From: Mesorhizobium tamadayense
GTDB lineage: Bacteria; Pseudomonadota; Alphaproteobacteria; Rhizobiales; Rhizobiaceae
Direction: 5' to 3'
DNA length: 64,000 nt
Assembly (NCBI RefSeq): GCF_003863365.1
Contig: NZ_RQXT01000010.1
Span: forward strand, 62,001 to 126,000
Part shown: piece after piece, positions 26,720 through 35,596 of the stretch
Position numbering within the stretch: position 1 is the stretch's first letter
Layout of the letters: every line of letters starts with the position of its first letter
The notes under the pieces: model-generated
What the model was told of the DNA's origin: nothing
Databases searched by the model: none
Seen by the model: only the letters and a program-made list of their open reading frames with translations
Translations under genes and position numbers: made by a program

Positions 26720-29700
26720 ATGACAACCAGTATCGAATTCGACACCGTTTCCAATTCCTGGCACGAGCACGCGTCTGTTGGCGAACACCCGATTTCGGGT
26801 GTCCAAGTCGCCCAGGCCTCCGGTGGCCAGGCGGCACCCGCGGCAGGCGAACCTGTACCGGTCGATGTGGGCAGCGGAGCGCCGGCGCAGGGCGCGGCCA
26901 ACGCACAGAACGCACAAGGGGCAGACAAGCCGGCGGCGGACGCCAACGCTCCTGCCTCCAATGCTCCTGCCGCACCGGCGGCGAACGCGGCGGCCTCGAA
27001 TGTTCCGCATGAATATCACGCCGATGCCGGCAATGTCGTGAAGCTTCCGGCCAATGTCTCGATCGACAACATCAAGGTCGACGGCCACAACCTGGTGCTG
27101 GTGCAGCCCGACGGATCCGAGATCGTCATCAAGGACGGCGCGCTGAATGTGCCTACCTTCATCATCGGCGATGTCGAGGTGCCGCGCGTTGCCCTGATCG
27201 CGGCTCTTGAAGCCAGCCATGTCGATGTCGCCTTCGGCGCCGATGGCTCGATCTCGGCGGGTGGAAATGCCTCGCCCAGCGCCGGCGGAAATTTCGAACA
27301 TCCCGCAGGCGGGATCGGCGACGGCTTCGGCCTGACGTCGCTCCTGCCGCCGACGGCATTGCAGTTCGGCCAGCCGGAGAACCGTGAGCTGTTTCCCTCG
27401 ATAATCGACAGGCAGGTTTCAGTGGTGGCCACGTCATTGCTGACCCCGGACGAGGCGGCCAGCGAAACCGGCCTCGACGGCGGTCCTTCACAATCGCCGG
27501 GCAGTGACGCGCCGAGCGACGCGGAAACGTCCAGCATCGGAGCGATCACCATCGACGCGCCGGACGGTATCGGCTCGATCGTCATCAACGGCGACACCGT
27601 GACCGGCGTCGGGCAGCAGATCCAGGGCCAGTTCGGCTACATAACGATCGTGTCATTCGATCCGATCACTGGTGCTATCGAATACAATTACACGGTGACC
27701 GAGTCGGTCACCCATCCTGAACAAACGAACGGATTCGACCCCAACGATACGGTTCCGGACAATTTCAGCGTCACGGTTACGGATTCCGACGGCGATACGG
27801 CTAGCGCCACTTTTGCCGTCGCCATCATCGACGACGTGCCGACGGCGGTGGCCGATACCGACAGCATCGCGGCCGGCCAGTTCGGCCCGGCGACGGGCAA
27901 TGTGCTGGTTGGCGGCACGGATGGCGCCGACGCCAATACGACGGACGGCGTTGCCGACACCAAGGGCGCCGACGGCGCCACAGTGGTTGGCGTCGCGGCC
28001 GGCGACACCAATGTCGATGTCGACAATGCCGCCACGCTCGGCGTGCAGATCCAGGGCACCTACGGCAAGCTGACGCTGGCCGCGGATGGCACCTACAGTT
28101 ATGTGCGCGACGCCGGCACGCCCGGCGGCGTCAACGACGTCTTCACCTATACGATCAAGGACGGCGACGGCGACACCTCGCACACCACGCTGACCATCTC
28201 GATCGGCAACTCGACGCCTGTGATCACCGACCTGACCCCGGAAGCCAATGGCGGCGATGTCGTCGTCAATGAGGACGACCTGCTGGCCAGCCGCGGCGCT
28301 GGCGAATCGGACGGGTCGGACATTTCGAAGGAAAGCACCGCCCAGGGCGGCACCTTCACTATCTCTTCGCCCGACGGCATCGCCTCGCTGAACATCGGCG
28401 GACACGACTTCATCACCAATGGCACGTTCACTGCCGGTTCCATCACGACGCCACTCGGCAACACGCTGACGGTGACCGGCTACAACGCCGCCACCGGCGA
28501 GGTGAGCTACACCTACACGCTTGTCGACAACGAAGCGCATGCCGCTGTTCAGGGCACCAACAGCCTGTTCGAGAATTTCGACGTTACGTTGACCGACCTG
28601 GACGGCCAGAGCGCCAACAGCACGCTCTCGGTCAAAATCGTCGACGACGTACCGACGGCAACCACGGAAGACCCGCAGAACATCGCTGAAGGCGCGACGA
28701 TCACCGGCACGCTGGACTTCGTCGCCGGCGCCGACGGTGCCACGGTGACGCATATCGACGGCACGCTGCTGGTCTTTGGCCAAGACGGCTACTCGCAGGC
28801 GATCGACATCGGCGACGGCTCCATCAAGGTCAAGGCCGACGGCAGCTACTCCTTCACCGCCGAGAATCCAGTGATCGGCACGGGCGCGGCATCAGCGACC
28901 TACACCGTGACTGACGGCGACGGCGACACGTCAACGGCCGGCATCAGTTTTGTGGTGACGGACGCAAATCATCCGACCACAGGCTCGGCGTCGGCCGCGG
29001 TCGACGACGACGGGCTGGCCGGCGGCAATACGGCGAGCACGACGGGCGACATCGCGGTCCCGAATACCGATGGCGACAACAACGAAACGACGTTCTCGGG
29101 CACGCTCGGCGGTAGCGTCGGCGGCGACGGCGCCGGCGCCAATGGTTTCTCGTTCGCGACCCTCAACGGCACCTCCGGCACGGTTGGCCAGGAGAACGTC
29201 ACCTACAACTGGAACGCCGGCACCAACACACTGACGGCAACAGGCCCGCGCGGGGACCTGTTCACGGTTCATGTGACGGATCCGGCGACCGGCGCCTATA
29301 CGGTGACGCTGCTCGACAACGTGCTGCAGGCGCAGGGACCCAACAATGAGAACAACGCCACGGTTGATCTCGGCTATGTCATCACCGACGCCGACGGCTC
29401 GACGGCGCCAGGCACGCTGACCGTCACCTTCAATGACGATGCTCCCACCGCAAGCACGGAAGCCTCGCAGAACGTCGCCGAAGGCGGTACGATCACCGGC
29501 ACGCTGGACTTCGTCGCCGGCGCCGACGGCGCCACGGTGACGCATGTCGACGGCACGCTGCTGGTCTTTGGCCAAGACGGCTACTCGCAGACTGTCGACA
29601 TCGGCGACGGCCTCATCAAGGTCAAAGCCGACGGCAGCTACTCGTTCACCGCCGACGCTCCTGTTGTCGGCACGGGCGCCGCATCCGCAACCTACACGGT

Positions 29701-32700
29701 GACAGATGGCGACGGCGACACGGCGACGGCCGGCATCAGTTTCGTCGTGACGGACGCAAATACCCCAACGAGCGGCACGGCCTCGGCCGCGGTCGACGAC
29801 GACGGGCTTGCCGGCGGCAATCCGACGAGCACGACAGGCGACATCGACGCCAATGCAGGCGAGGTTCCGCTGAGCGCCAGCGAAGCGATCTTCAACGGCA
29901 CGCTGGGCGGCAGCCTCGGCGGCGACGGCGCCGGCGCCAACGGCTTCTCGTTCGCGACGCTGGACGGAACCAACGGCACGGTCGGCCAGGAGAACGTGAC
30001 CTACAGCTGGGATTCCGGCACCAACACGCTGACGGCGACAGGCCCGCGCGGCGATCTGTTCTCGGTGCATGTGACGAACCCGGCGACCGGCGCCTATACA
30101 GTGACGCTGCTCGACAACGTGCTGCAGGCCCAAGGTCCCAACAACGAGAACAACGCGACGGTCAACCTCGGCTATCTGATCACCGATGCCGACGGCTCGA
30201 CGGCACCGGGCACGCTGACCATCACCTTCAATGACGACGCGCCGACGGCTTCGGTCGGCACGGTCGCGGACGGCGGCCTGACGCTGGTGACGCAGGATGC
30301 CCAGACGATCGGCGGCGCCTCCGACACGGCGAGCGCGAGCTTCGCGGCTGCCTTCCTGGCGGCGGTGACGCCGAGCTACGGAGCCGACGGCGCCGGCACG
30401 ACGGTGATCAGCGGCTACACGCTGACCGTCGCCGACGCGGCTTCGGGCCTGACCAGCCAGGGTGAGGCGATCACGCTGACCAAGGTCGGCAACGACATCG
30501 TCGGCTCGACGGCCTCGCATGGCGAGATCTTCAGGATCGCCGTCGATGCGTCCGGCACGGTGACGCTGACGCAGTCCCAGCAGATCGACCACCTGCCCGA
30601 GGATGTCGATGCCACCAACGACAACTTCCACATCGACCTTGCCGCCGGCAAGGTGACGCTGTCGGCGACAGCGACGGTGACGGATGGCGACCACGACACG
30701 GCGACGTCGACGGTGAGCGCCGATCTCGGCGGCAACATCGGCTTCGACGATGACGTGCCGTCGCTGACGGTCGGCACGGTCGCGGACGGCGGCCTGACGC
30801 TGGTGACGCAGGATGCCCAGACGATCGGCGGCGCCTCCGACACGGCGAGCGCGAGCTTCGCGGCCGCCTTCCTGGCGGCGGTGACGCCGAGCTACGGAGC
30901 CGACGGCGCCGGCACGACGGTGATCAGCGGCTACACGCTGACCGTCGCCGACGCGACTTCGGGCCTGACCAGCCAGGGTGAGGCGATCACGCTGACCAAG
31001 GTCGGCAACGACATCGTCGGCTCGACGGCCTCGCATGGCGAGATCTTCAGGATCGCCGTCGATGCGTCCGGCACGGTGACGCTGACGCAGTCCCAGCAGA
31101 TCGACCACCTGCCCGAGGATGTCGATGCCACCAACGACAACTTCCACATCGACCTTGCCGCCGGCAAGGTGACGCTGTCGGCGACAGCGACGGTGACGGA
31201 TGGCGACCACGACACGGCGACGTCGACGGTGAGCACCGATCTCGGCGGCAACATCGGCTTCGACGATGACGTGCCGTCGCTGACGGTGACTGCGGCTCCG
31301 GCGACCAAAGTCGCGCTTGACGAGACCGCGACCTCGAGCGGTGTCGCCACGATCGACACCGGCGCAATCGTAAAAGGCAACGATCCCGATGTGTCGGGCT
31401 CGGGCTACATCTCCACGGCAACGAGCGCCGGAGCGCTGGTGACGGTCAACGCGCTGTTCGGCGCGGATGGCGCCGCTGCCTCGGGCAGCACTGTCTACGT
31501 GCTGACGGTTACGAACGCCAACTCGGGCCTGACGCTGACGGACGGCTCGGCGATCAGCCTGCAGCTGGTCAATGGCGCGGTCGTCGGCGTCGTGTCCGGC
31601 GGCACGTTCAATGGCCAGGCGGCGTTTGCGATCTCGATCAATGCGACAACCGGCGCTGTGACGGTCGAGCAGTATCTGTCGCTCGACCATCCGGCCGAAG
31701 CGACGGCCGGCAACGGCTTCAACAGCTACGACGAGACCCTGACCCTGGCCAACGGCAGCCTCGGCGTGACCGTCACGGTCAAGGACGGCGACAACGACAC
31801 GGCGACCAGCAACACGGCCGATGTGTCGAGCCAGATCACCTTCGACGACGACGGGCCGACTGTTCTCGACAAGACGGATCTCTATTTTGCCAACAGCGGG
31901 ACCGTCAGCGGAACCGGCGTGTTCGACTACTCCATCGGAGCTGACGGACATACGACGTACAGCAGCCTCAATTCCGATTTTGCTGCCATCACATTGGCCG
32001 GAACTGTGGCGGGGAGTGCAATCACCGCGCCGACCGTGACTTGGACTTCGGAGACCTCGACGACGGCTGTCTTCAACGTCAGCTTCAGCTATCTCACGGG
32101 TGGGGTGTCCACCCAGGAAACAGGCACCCTCACCTTCGACAAGGTGGCGGGTACTTATACTGTTGATCTGGCCGATCCGATTTCCGCGGTGACGATCAGC
32201 ACGGTGAGCAATTCGTCTTCTATCGTTGGATACGTGCCGGGAAGCTCGACTGTCGACAACACTCAACCGGATGTGGCGGTAGCCCAGGTCAATCCAAACC
32301 TGTTCATCCAGTTTACCGGCTATGCGGAACCGGGGTCTGGTACTGGGCCCGACAACCTGCAATCGGGTTCGCTTGACGGCAATTCGCTTACTTATGTGAA
32401 TGGAGAATTGCTCACCCAGAGTTCGTCATACGTGTCGATCTCGGGCACAGCAAACGGCGTTGCCGGCGATACAATGGGCAAGGGAGAAGTCATGGATATG
32501 GACTTCTTCACCACGAACCCGACTGGATTTACGGGTCTGACACCCGATGCCCAGGTGAGCTCGATGTTCTTGAAGTTCGACGGCATCGGGAACTCCGAAG
32601 ACTTCATCGTCATCCTGAAGCTCTATGACACGGTCGCCGGTACCTACACAACGAAGGCCATGTATGTCGAGAATTCCGACATCTTTAAGGGCGCGGGGAC

Positions 32701-33577
32701 TGGTCCCGGTATCTACTCCGGCGTAACGCTCGACAACAATGACGGCCTGTTGATCATCGAATCGAATGACTACAATGCTGCCGGTCAGCATTACGTGCTG
32801 GTTGGAGCACAGATCACTCCGACCGATGAAGGCATCACCGGAACAGCCATCAATCTCAATGGCGCCATCGGTGCCGGCGGGGCGAGCACCACATTCCAAA
32901 ACCTGAGTTCCGACAGCAATGACCTCGGGTTCAAGATCTCCGATATTGGGCTGGTCAGCACCACGACGACGGCCCAAAATGCCGATCTGACCTTCAATGT
33001 CATCGTGAAGGACGCTGACGGCGATACGTCGCCGGCACAGCAACTGGACGTTCACGTTGTCAACGGCGTTACCTATACTGGCACAGCGGATGCCGAGACC
33101 ATGCAGGGCACGGCCAATGACGACACGCTGAACGGCAACGGCGGCAACGATATCCTGCAAGGATTTGCCGGAGCCGACACACTCGACGGCGGTGCCGGCA
33201 ACGACATCCTGATCGGCGGGTTGGGGCTTAACCACATGACCGGTGGTACCGGCAACGACACGTTTGTGATCGATCCGTCCAAGCTTACGGTCCACGTGGC
33301 CGACGTCATCGCAGACTACACACCCGGCCAGGATGTTATCGACCTGTCAGACCTGCTCAAATCCCTCGGAGGCAACGCACCCACTACGGATGCGCAGGTA
33401 GGTGACTCGGTCAACGTTACCGTCTCGGGTGGCGCCGCTCACGTGATGGTCGACGACAATGGTACTGCCGCTGGCGGGAACATGGTCGAGGTGGCATCGC
33501 TGACGGGAGTTGGTGTCGGTTCTGCGATCACCATTCTTTATGATCACAACCAGCCGACTCATACGGAAACTGTGTGA
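26720..33577 (+). CDS. Giant RTX adhesin (LapA-like, T1SS-143/VCBS and DUF5801-type repeats)
   Basis: 2285 residues, no Sec signal. The N-terminus has a PAAG sequence at residues 40-43 (candidate LapG cut site), then an Ala-rich linker and a domain with LVLVQPDGSEIVIKDGALN (about 125-165). The body consists of VCBS/T1SS-143-like domains, each ending in DGDGDT and DDVPT or DDAPT words. They are followed by two 264-residue repeats and two nearly identical 172-residue DUF5801-like repeats (1179-1522), a diverged third one, and a less repetitive section (about 1715-2110). RTX nonapeptides lie at about 2121-2182 (GNGGNDILQG, GGAGNDILIGG) before the C-terminal T1SS signal region. It is probably exported by the genes at 19519-24446 and anchored at the cell surface. 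The section from about 31860 uses more relaxed codons than the repeats. Confidence 0.92.
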   Translation: MTTSIEFDTVSNSWHEHASVGEHPISGVQVAQASGGQAAPAAGEPVPVDVGSGAPAQGAANAQNAQGADKPAADANAPASNAPAAPAANAAASNVPHEYHADAGNVVKLPANVSIDNIKVDGHNLVLVQPDGSEIVIKDGALNVPTFIIGDVEVPRVALIAALEASHVDVAFGADGSISAGGNASPSAGGNFEHPAGGIGDGFGLTSLLPPTALQFGQPENRELFPSIIDRQVSVVATSLLTPDEAASETGLDGGPSQSPGSDAPSDAETSSIGAITIDAPDGIGSIVINGDTVTGVGQQIQGQFGYITIVSFDPITGAIEYNYTVTESVTHPEQTNGFDPNDTVPDNFSVTVTDSDGDTASATFAVAIIDDVPTAVADTDSIAAGQFGPATGNVLVGGTDGADANTTDGVADTKGADGATVVGVAAGDTNVDVDNAATLGVQIQGTYGKLTLAADGTYSYVRDAGTPGGVNDVFTYTIKDGDGDTSHTTLTISIGNSTPVITDLTPEANGGDVVVNEDDLLASRGAGESDGSDISKESTAQGGTFTISSPDGIASLNIGGHDFITNGTFTAGSITTPLGNTLTVTGYNAATGEVSYTYTLVDNEAHAAVQGTNSLFENFDVTLTDLDGQSANSTLSVKIVDDVPTATTEDPQNIAEGATITGTLDFVAGADGATVTHIDGTLLVFGQDGYSQAIDIGDGSIKVKADGSYSFTAENPVIGTGAASATYTVTDGDGDTSTAGISFVVTDANHPTTGSASAAVDDDGLAGGNTASTTGDIAVPNTDGDNNETTFSGTLGGSVGGDGAGANGFSFATLNGTSGTVGQENVTYNWNAGTNTLTATGPRGDLFTVHVTDPATGAYTVTLLDNVLQAQGPNNENNATVDLGYVITDADGSTAPGTLTVTFNDDAPTASTEASQNVAEGGTITGTLDFVAGADGATVTHVDGTLLVFGQDGYSQTVDIGDGLIKVKADGSYSFTADAPVVGTGAASATYTVTDGDGDTATAGISFVVTDANTPTSGTASAAVDDDGLAGGNPTSTTGDIDANAGEVPLSASEAIFNGTLGGSLGGDGAGANGFSFATLDGTNGTVGQENVTYSWDSGTNTLTATGPRGDLFSVHVTNPATGAYTVTLLDNVLQAQGPNNENNATVNLGYLITDADGSTAPGTLTITFNDDAPTASVGTVADGGLTLVTQDAQTIGGASDTASASFAAAFLAAVTPSYGADGAGTTVISGYTLTVADAASGLTSQGEAITLTKVGNDIVGSTASHGEIFRIAVDASGTVTLTQSQQIDHLPEDVDATNDNFHIDLAAGKVTLSATATVTDGDHDTATSTVSADLGGNIGFDDDVPSLTVGTVADGGLTLVTQDAQTIGGASDTASASFAAAFLAAVTPSYGADGAGTTVISGYTLTVADATSGLTSQGEAITLTKVGNDIVGSTASHGEIFRIAVDASGTVTLTQSQQIDHLPEDVDATNDNFHIDLAAGKVTLSATATVTDGDHDTATSTVSTDLGGNIGFDDDVPSLTVTAAPATKVALDETATSSGVATIDTGAIVKGNDPDVSGSGYISTATSAGALVTVNALFGADGAAASGSTVYVLTVTNANSGLTLTDGSAISLQLVNGAVVGVVSGGTFNGQAAFAISINATTGAVTVEQYLSLDHPAEATAGNGFNSYDETLTLANGSLGVTVTVKDGDNDTATSNTADVSSQITFDDDGPTVLDKTDLYFANSGTVSGTGVFDYSIGADGHTTYSSLNSDFAAITLAGTVAGSAITAPTVTWTSETSTTAVFNVSFSYLTGGVSTQETGTLTFDKVAGTYTVDLADPISAVTISTVSNSSSIVGYVPGSSTVDNTQPDVAVAQVNPNLFIQFTGYAEPGSGTGPDNLQSGSLDGNSLTYVNGELLTQSSSYVSISGTANGVAGDTMGKGEVMDMDFFTTNPTGFTGLTPDAQVSSMFLKFDGIGNSEDFIVILKLYDTVAGTYTTKAMYVENSDIFKGAGTGPGIYSGVTLDNNDGLLIIESNDYNAAGQHYVLVGAQITPTDEGITGTAINLNGAIGAGGASTTFQNLSSDSNDLGFKISDIGLVSTTTTAQNADLTFNVIVKDADGDTSPAQQLDVHVVNGVTYTGTADAETMQGTANDDTLNGNGGNDILQGFAGADTLDGGAGNDILIGGLGLNHMTGGTGNDTFVIDPSKLTVHVADVIADYTPGQDVIDLSDLLKSLGGNAPTTDAQVGDSVNVTVSGGAAHVMVDDNGTAAGGNMVEVASLTGVGVGSAITILYDHNQPTHTETV
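28664..30247 (+). repeat. Two-copy 792-bp (264-aa) repeat inside adhesin
   Basis: Copy 1 28664-29455 and copy 2 29456-30247 encode the same domain (start NIAEGATITGTLDFVAGADG versus NVAEGGTITGTLDFVAGADG). They differ at many third positions and in a short insert region (IAVPNTDGDNNE versus IDANAGEVPLSASE). They are thus older than the 516-bp duplication that follows. Confidence 0.85.
30254..31285 (+). repeat. Nearly identical 516-bp tandem duplication inside adhesin
   Basis: Copies 30254-30769 and 30770-31285 have a period of 516 bp (172 codons). I find only about three base differences (GCT/GCC Ala, GCT/ACT Ala to Thr, GCC/ACC Ala to Thr). This marks a very recent duplication or gene conversion and a hotspot for adhesin length change. 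Confidence 0.9.
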
Positions 33578-33686
33578 TCGATGCGTCGATGGAGCAAACT
33601 TGGTGGGCTCAGCTGCGTAGCGCGCGGTTGCAGAACTATGCTATGCATTCGCGAACATGAACTGGGGAATTTGGAGAGGGGTTAAC

Positions 33687-34055
33687 ATGAAGCATTCCGC
33701 AAGACTTCTGGCTTCGGCCACAGCGCTGCTGCTCGCCGGATCGACGGGCTTTGCCGCCGATATCATCGGCGAGCCGGCGGTGAGCTATTGCCGCACCGTC
33801 GGCACGTCGGACCTGGTGCTGACCGACAACATGGTCGAGCTCAAGGACAGGGTGGTGACGCTGATGGACGAGTCCATCGCCGTCGCCAACAGCCCGGAAT
33901 GGATCAACTCGTCGCGCCCCGCCTTCGTCTGGGCTTCGGAAGCCAAGGTCGCCTGCGGCAAGGCCTATGGCTATCTCAAGACCAACTACAAGGACGAGGA
34001 CTACCTCAACAAGTGCGAGTGCTTCCACGACCGCATGGTCGAGTACATGCACTGA
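33687..34055 (+). CDS. Small secreted protein of unknown function
   Basis: 122 residues. The ATG at 33687 has a GGAGAGGGG leader and opens a signal peptide (MKHSARLLASATALLLAGSTGFAA, cleavage about residue 24). The mature part of about 98 residues has four Cys (in SYCRTV, KVACGK and KCECFH) that could form disulfides, and a predicted helical middle (NMVELKDRVVTLMDESIAVA). It follows the adhesin gene by 109 bp on the same strand and precedes a lipoprotein gene. I do not recognise the family. Confidence 0.7.
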   Translation: MKHSARLLASATALLLAGSTGFAADIIGEPAVSYCRTVGTSDLVLTDNMVELKDRVVTLMDESIAVANSPEWINSSRPAFVWASEAKVACGKAYGYLKTNYKDEDYLNKCECFHDRMVEYMH

Positions 34056-34086
34056 GCTGACGGGCGAACGCCGATCGGCTGTGACG

Positions 34087-35391
34087 ATGGCCATGAAAGC
34101 CTGGGCGGAGGCGCCCGCCTCCGCGCGCTCTGCGTCGGTTGCCTCGCATGCTGGCGCCGCGTGGCATTTCCGGCGCCGGTGCTCGCCAGCCTTGGCGCTC
34201 GCATTTGTCGTTGTGGCGGCCGTTTCCGGCTGCCAGTCGAAGAACGGCGCGTCGGATATGCTCGATCCCTCGGCGATCGCCGCTCCCGCAGGCCAGGCCG
34301 GCGGCCCCGCCGCCGCGCCTTCGCAGCAGACCGCCAGCCCCGCCGCAAGCACCGCCGCCAAGGCTAGCCAGACGCTCGGCACGGGCTCGACCAAGATCAC
34401 CATGCTGCTGCCGCTCTCCGCCCCCGGCAGTGCTGGCGAGAACGGCAGGAAGATGTATGACGCCGCGCGGCTGGCGATGGCCGATCTCGGCGACAAGCTG
34501 GTGACGCTGACGATCGAGGACACGCGCGGCGACAGCGGCACCGCCAAGGACCTGGCGGTGAAGGCGATCACCTCGGGCGGCGTGAAGGTCGTCATCGGGC
34601 CGGCCGAGCTTCCCGCCGCGCAGCAGCTTGCCAAGCTTTCCGGCACGCAGCGGCCGCCGGTGCTGGCGCTGGCCGACAATTTCGCCGGCGGCCCGGGCGT
34701 CTATTCGGTGCGGCTCAGCGAGGCCGACAGCGCGGCGGCGGGCGCGGCAGCGGGCGCCAGCAAGGGCGCCAAGAAATTCGTGCTGCTGGTGCCGGCGGGC
34801 ACGAGCGCCAACGCCATCGAGGCGCGTGTCACCAACGCGCTCAGCATCTATGGCGCGACGCTTGCCGTGACGCTTCCCTATTCGGCGTCGGACGGCGCCA
34901 AGGTGGTGTCGGACATGGGCTCGCTGGTCGAGGCGCCCGACGCCGTCGTCGTCGCCAGCGGCGACGGCAGCCCGATCGCCGTGCTTGGCGCGCTGAAGGC
35001 GAAAGGCATTCCGGGCAAGGCCGTGAGCCTGATCGGCACCGACCGCTGGCTCGAGCGTCCGATCGATCCGCTCTATGAGGGCGCCTATATCGCGACGCTC
35101 GACCAGAGCGAGACCGGACCGATCGCCGATCGTTTCAAGGCGACCTACAATTACCAGGCGGACGTCAACGTCGCCTACGCCTATGACATGGTTGCGCTGT
35201 CGGCGGGAATAGCGAGCTCGGTCGGCCCGGGCGGCTTCTCCAAACAGGTGCTGGAAAATGCGAGCGGCTTCCGCGGCTCGACCGGCCTGTTCCGCTTCCG
35301 CGCCGACGGCTCGAGCCAAAGATCGATGCCGTTTTTCAAGGTGGAAAAGGGTAGACTGAAACTGGTGGAGAAGCAGACCTCGGGGTTTTGA
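34087..35391 (+). CDS. Periplasmic-binding-fold lipoprotein (penicillin-binding protein activator-like)
   Basis: 434 residues from ATG 34087 (34093 also possible). An N-terminal hydrophobic stretch ends in the lipobox VSGC (ALAFVVVAAVSGCQS), then an Ala/Pro-rich linker and a type I periplasmic-binding (Leu/Ile/Val-binding, Peripla_BP_6) domain starting STKITMLLPLSAPGSAGENG. Such LpoA-like or branched-chain-amino-acid-receptor-like lipoproteins without adjacent ABC genes are often annotated as PBP activators. The N-terminal extension upstream of 34087 is low-complexity and unlikely to be translated. Confidence 0.75.
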   Translation: MAMKAWAEAPASARSASVASHAGAAWHFRRRCSPALALAFVVVAAVSGCQSKNGASDMLDPSAIAAPAGQAGGPAAAPSQQTASPAASTAAKASQTLGTGSTKITMLLPLSAPGSAGENGRKMYDAARLAMADLGDKLVTLTIEDTRGDSGTAKDLAVKAITSGGVKVVIGPAELPAAQQLAKLSGTQRPPVLALADNFAGGPGVYSVRLSEADSAAAGAAAGASKGAKKFVLLVPAGTSANAIEARVTNALSIYGATLAVTLPYSASDGAKVVSDMGSLVEAPDAVVVASGDGSPIAVLGALKAKGIPGKAVSLIGTDRWLERPIDPLYEGAYIATLDQSETGPIADRFKATYNYQADVNVAYAYDMVALSAGIASSVGPGGFSKQVLENASGFRGSTGLFRFRADGSSQRSMPFFKVEKGRLKLVEKQTSGF

Positions 35392-35416
35392 ATTTCACTG
35401 GGGCGGGCGGGATTCG

Positions 35417-35596
35417 TTGGACTTTCTTAGAAAGCTTCTGATCTTGGCTGTTGTCGGCGCAGTGGGAGCTGGTGCCGTCGCGCTCATCGAACGCATGGTC
35501 TTTGAGCCGCCGAGGCCGGCCGTGTCCGGCGAGCAGCCACCTCTCCCTGTCATCAAGAAGAAGCCGGTGCGGCGATGGAAATGGCGCCTGACATAG
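35417..35596 (+). CDS. Small single-span membrane protein (59 aa)
   Basis: A 60-codon frame from TTG 35417 to TAG 35594-35596. The product starts LDFLRKLLILAVVGAVGAGAV, a clear transmembrane helix, followed by a Pro-rich stretch and a basic tail (KKKPVRRWKWRL). It overlaps the start of the PAP2-family gene by 22 bp, as translationally coupled genes do. The weak TTG start and short length keep the confidence moderate. Confidence 0.45.
   Translation: MDFLRKLLILAVVGAVGAGAVALIERMVFEPPRPAVSGEQPPLPVIKKKPVRRWKWRLT

Noticed and set aside
28931..32362. A 1143-codon open frame on the minus strand across the adhesin gene
   Set aside because: It is the antisense of the repeats; the GC-rich Asp/Gly/Thr codons read backwards without stops. 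The product is Arg/His/Gly-rich low-complexity and mirrors the repeat pattern.
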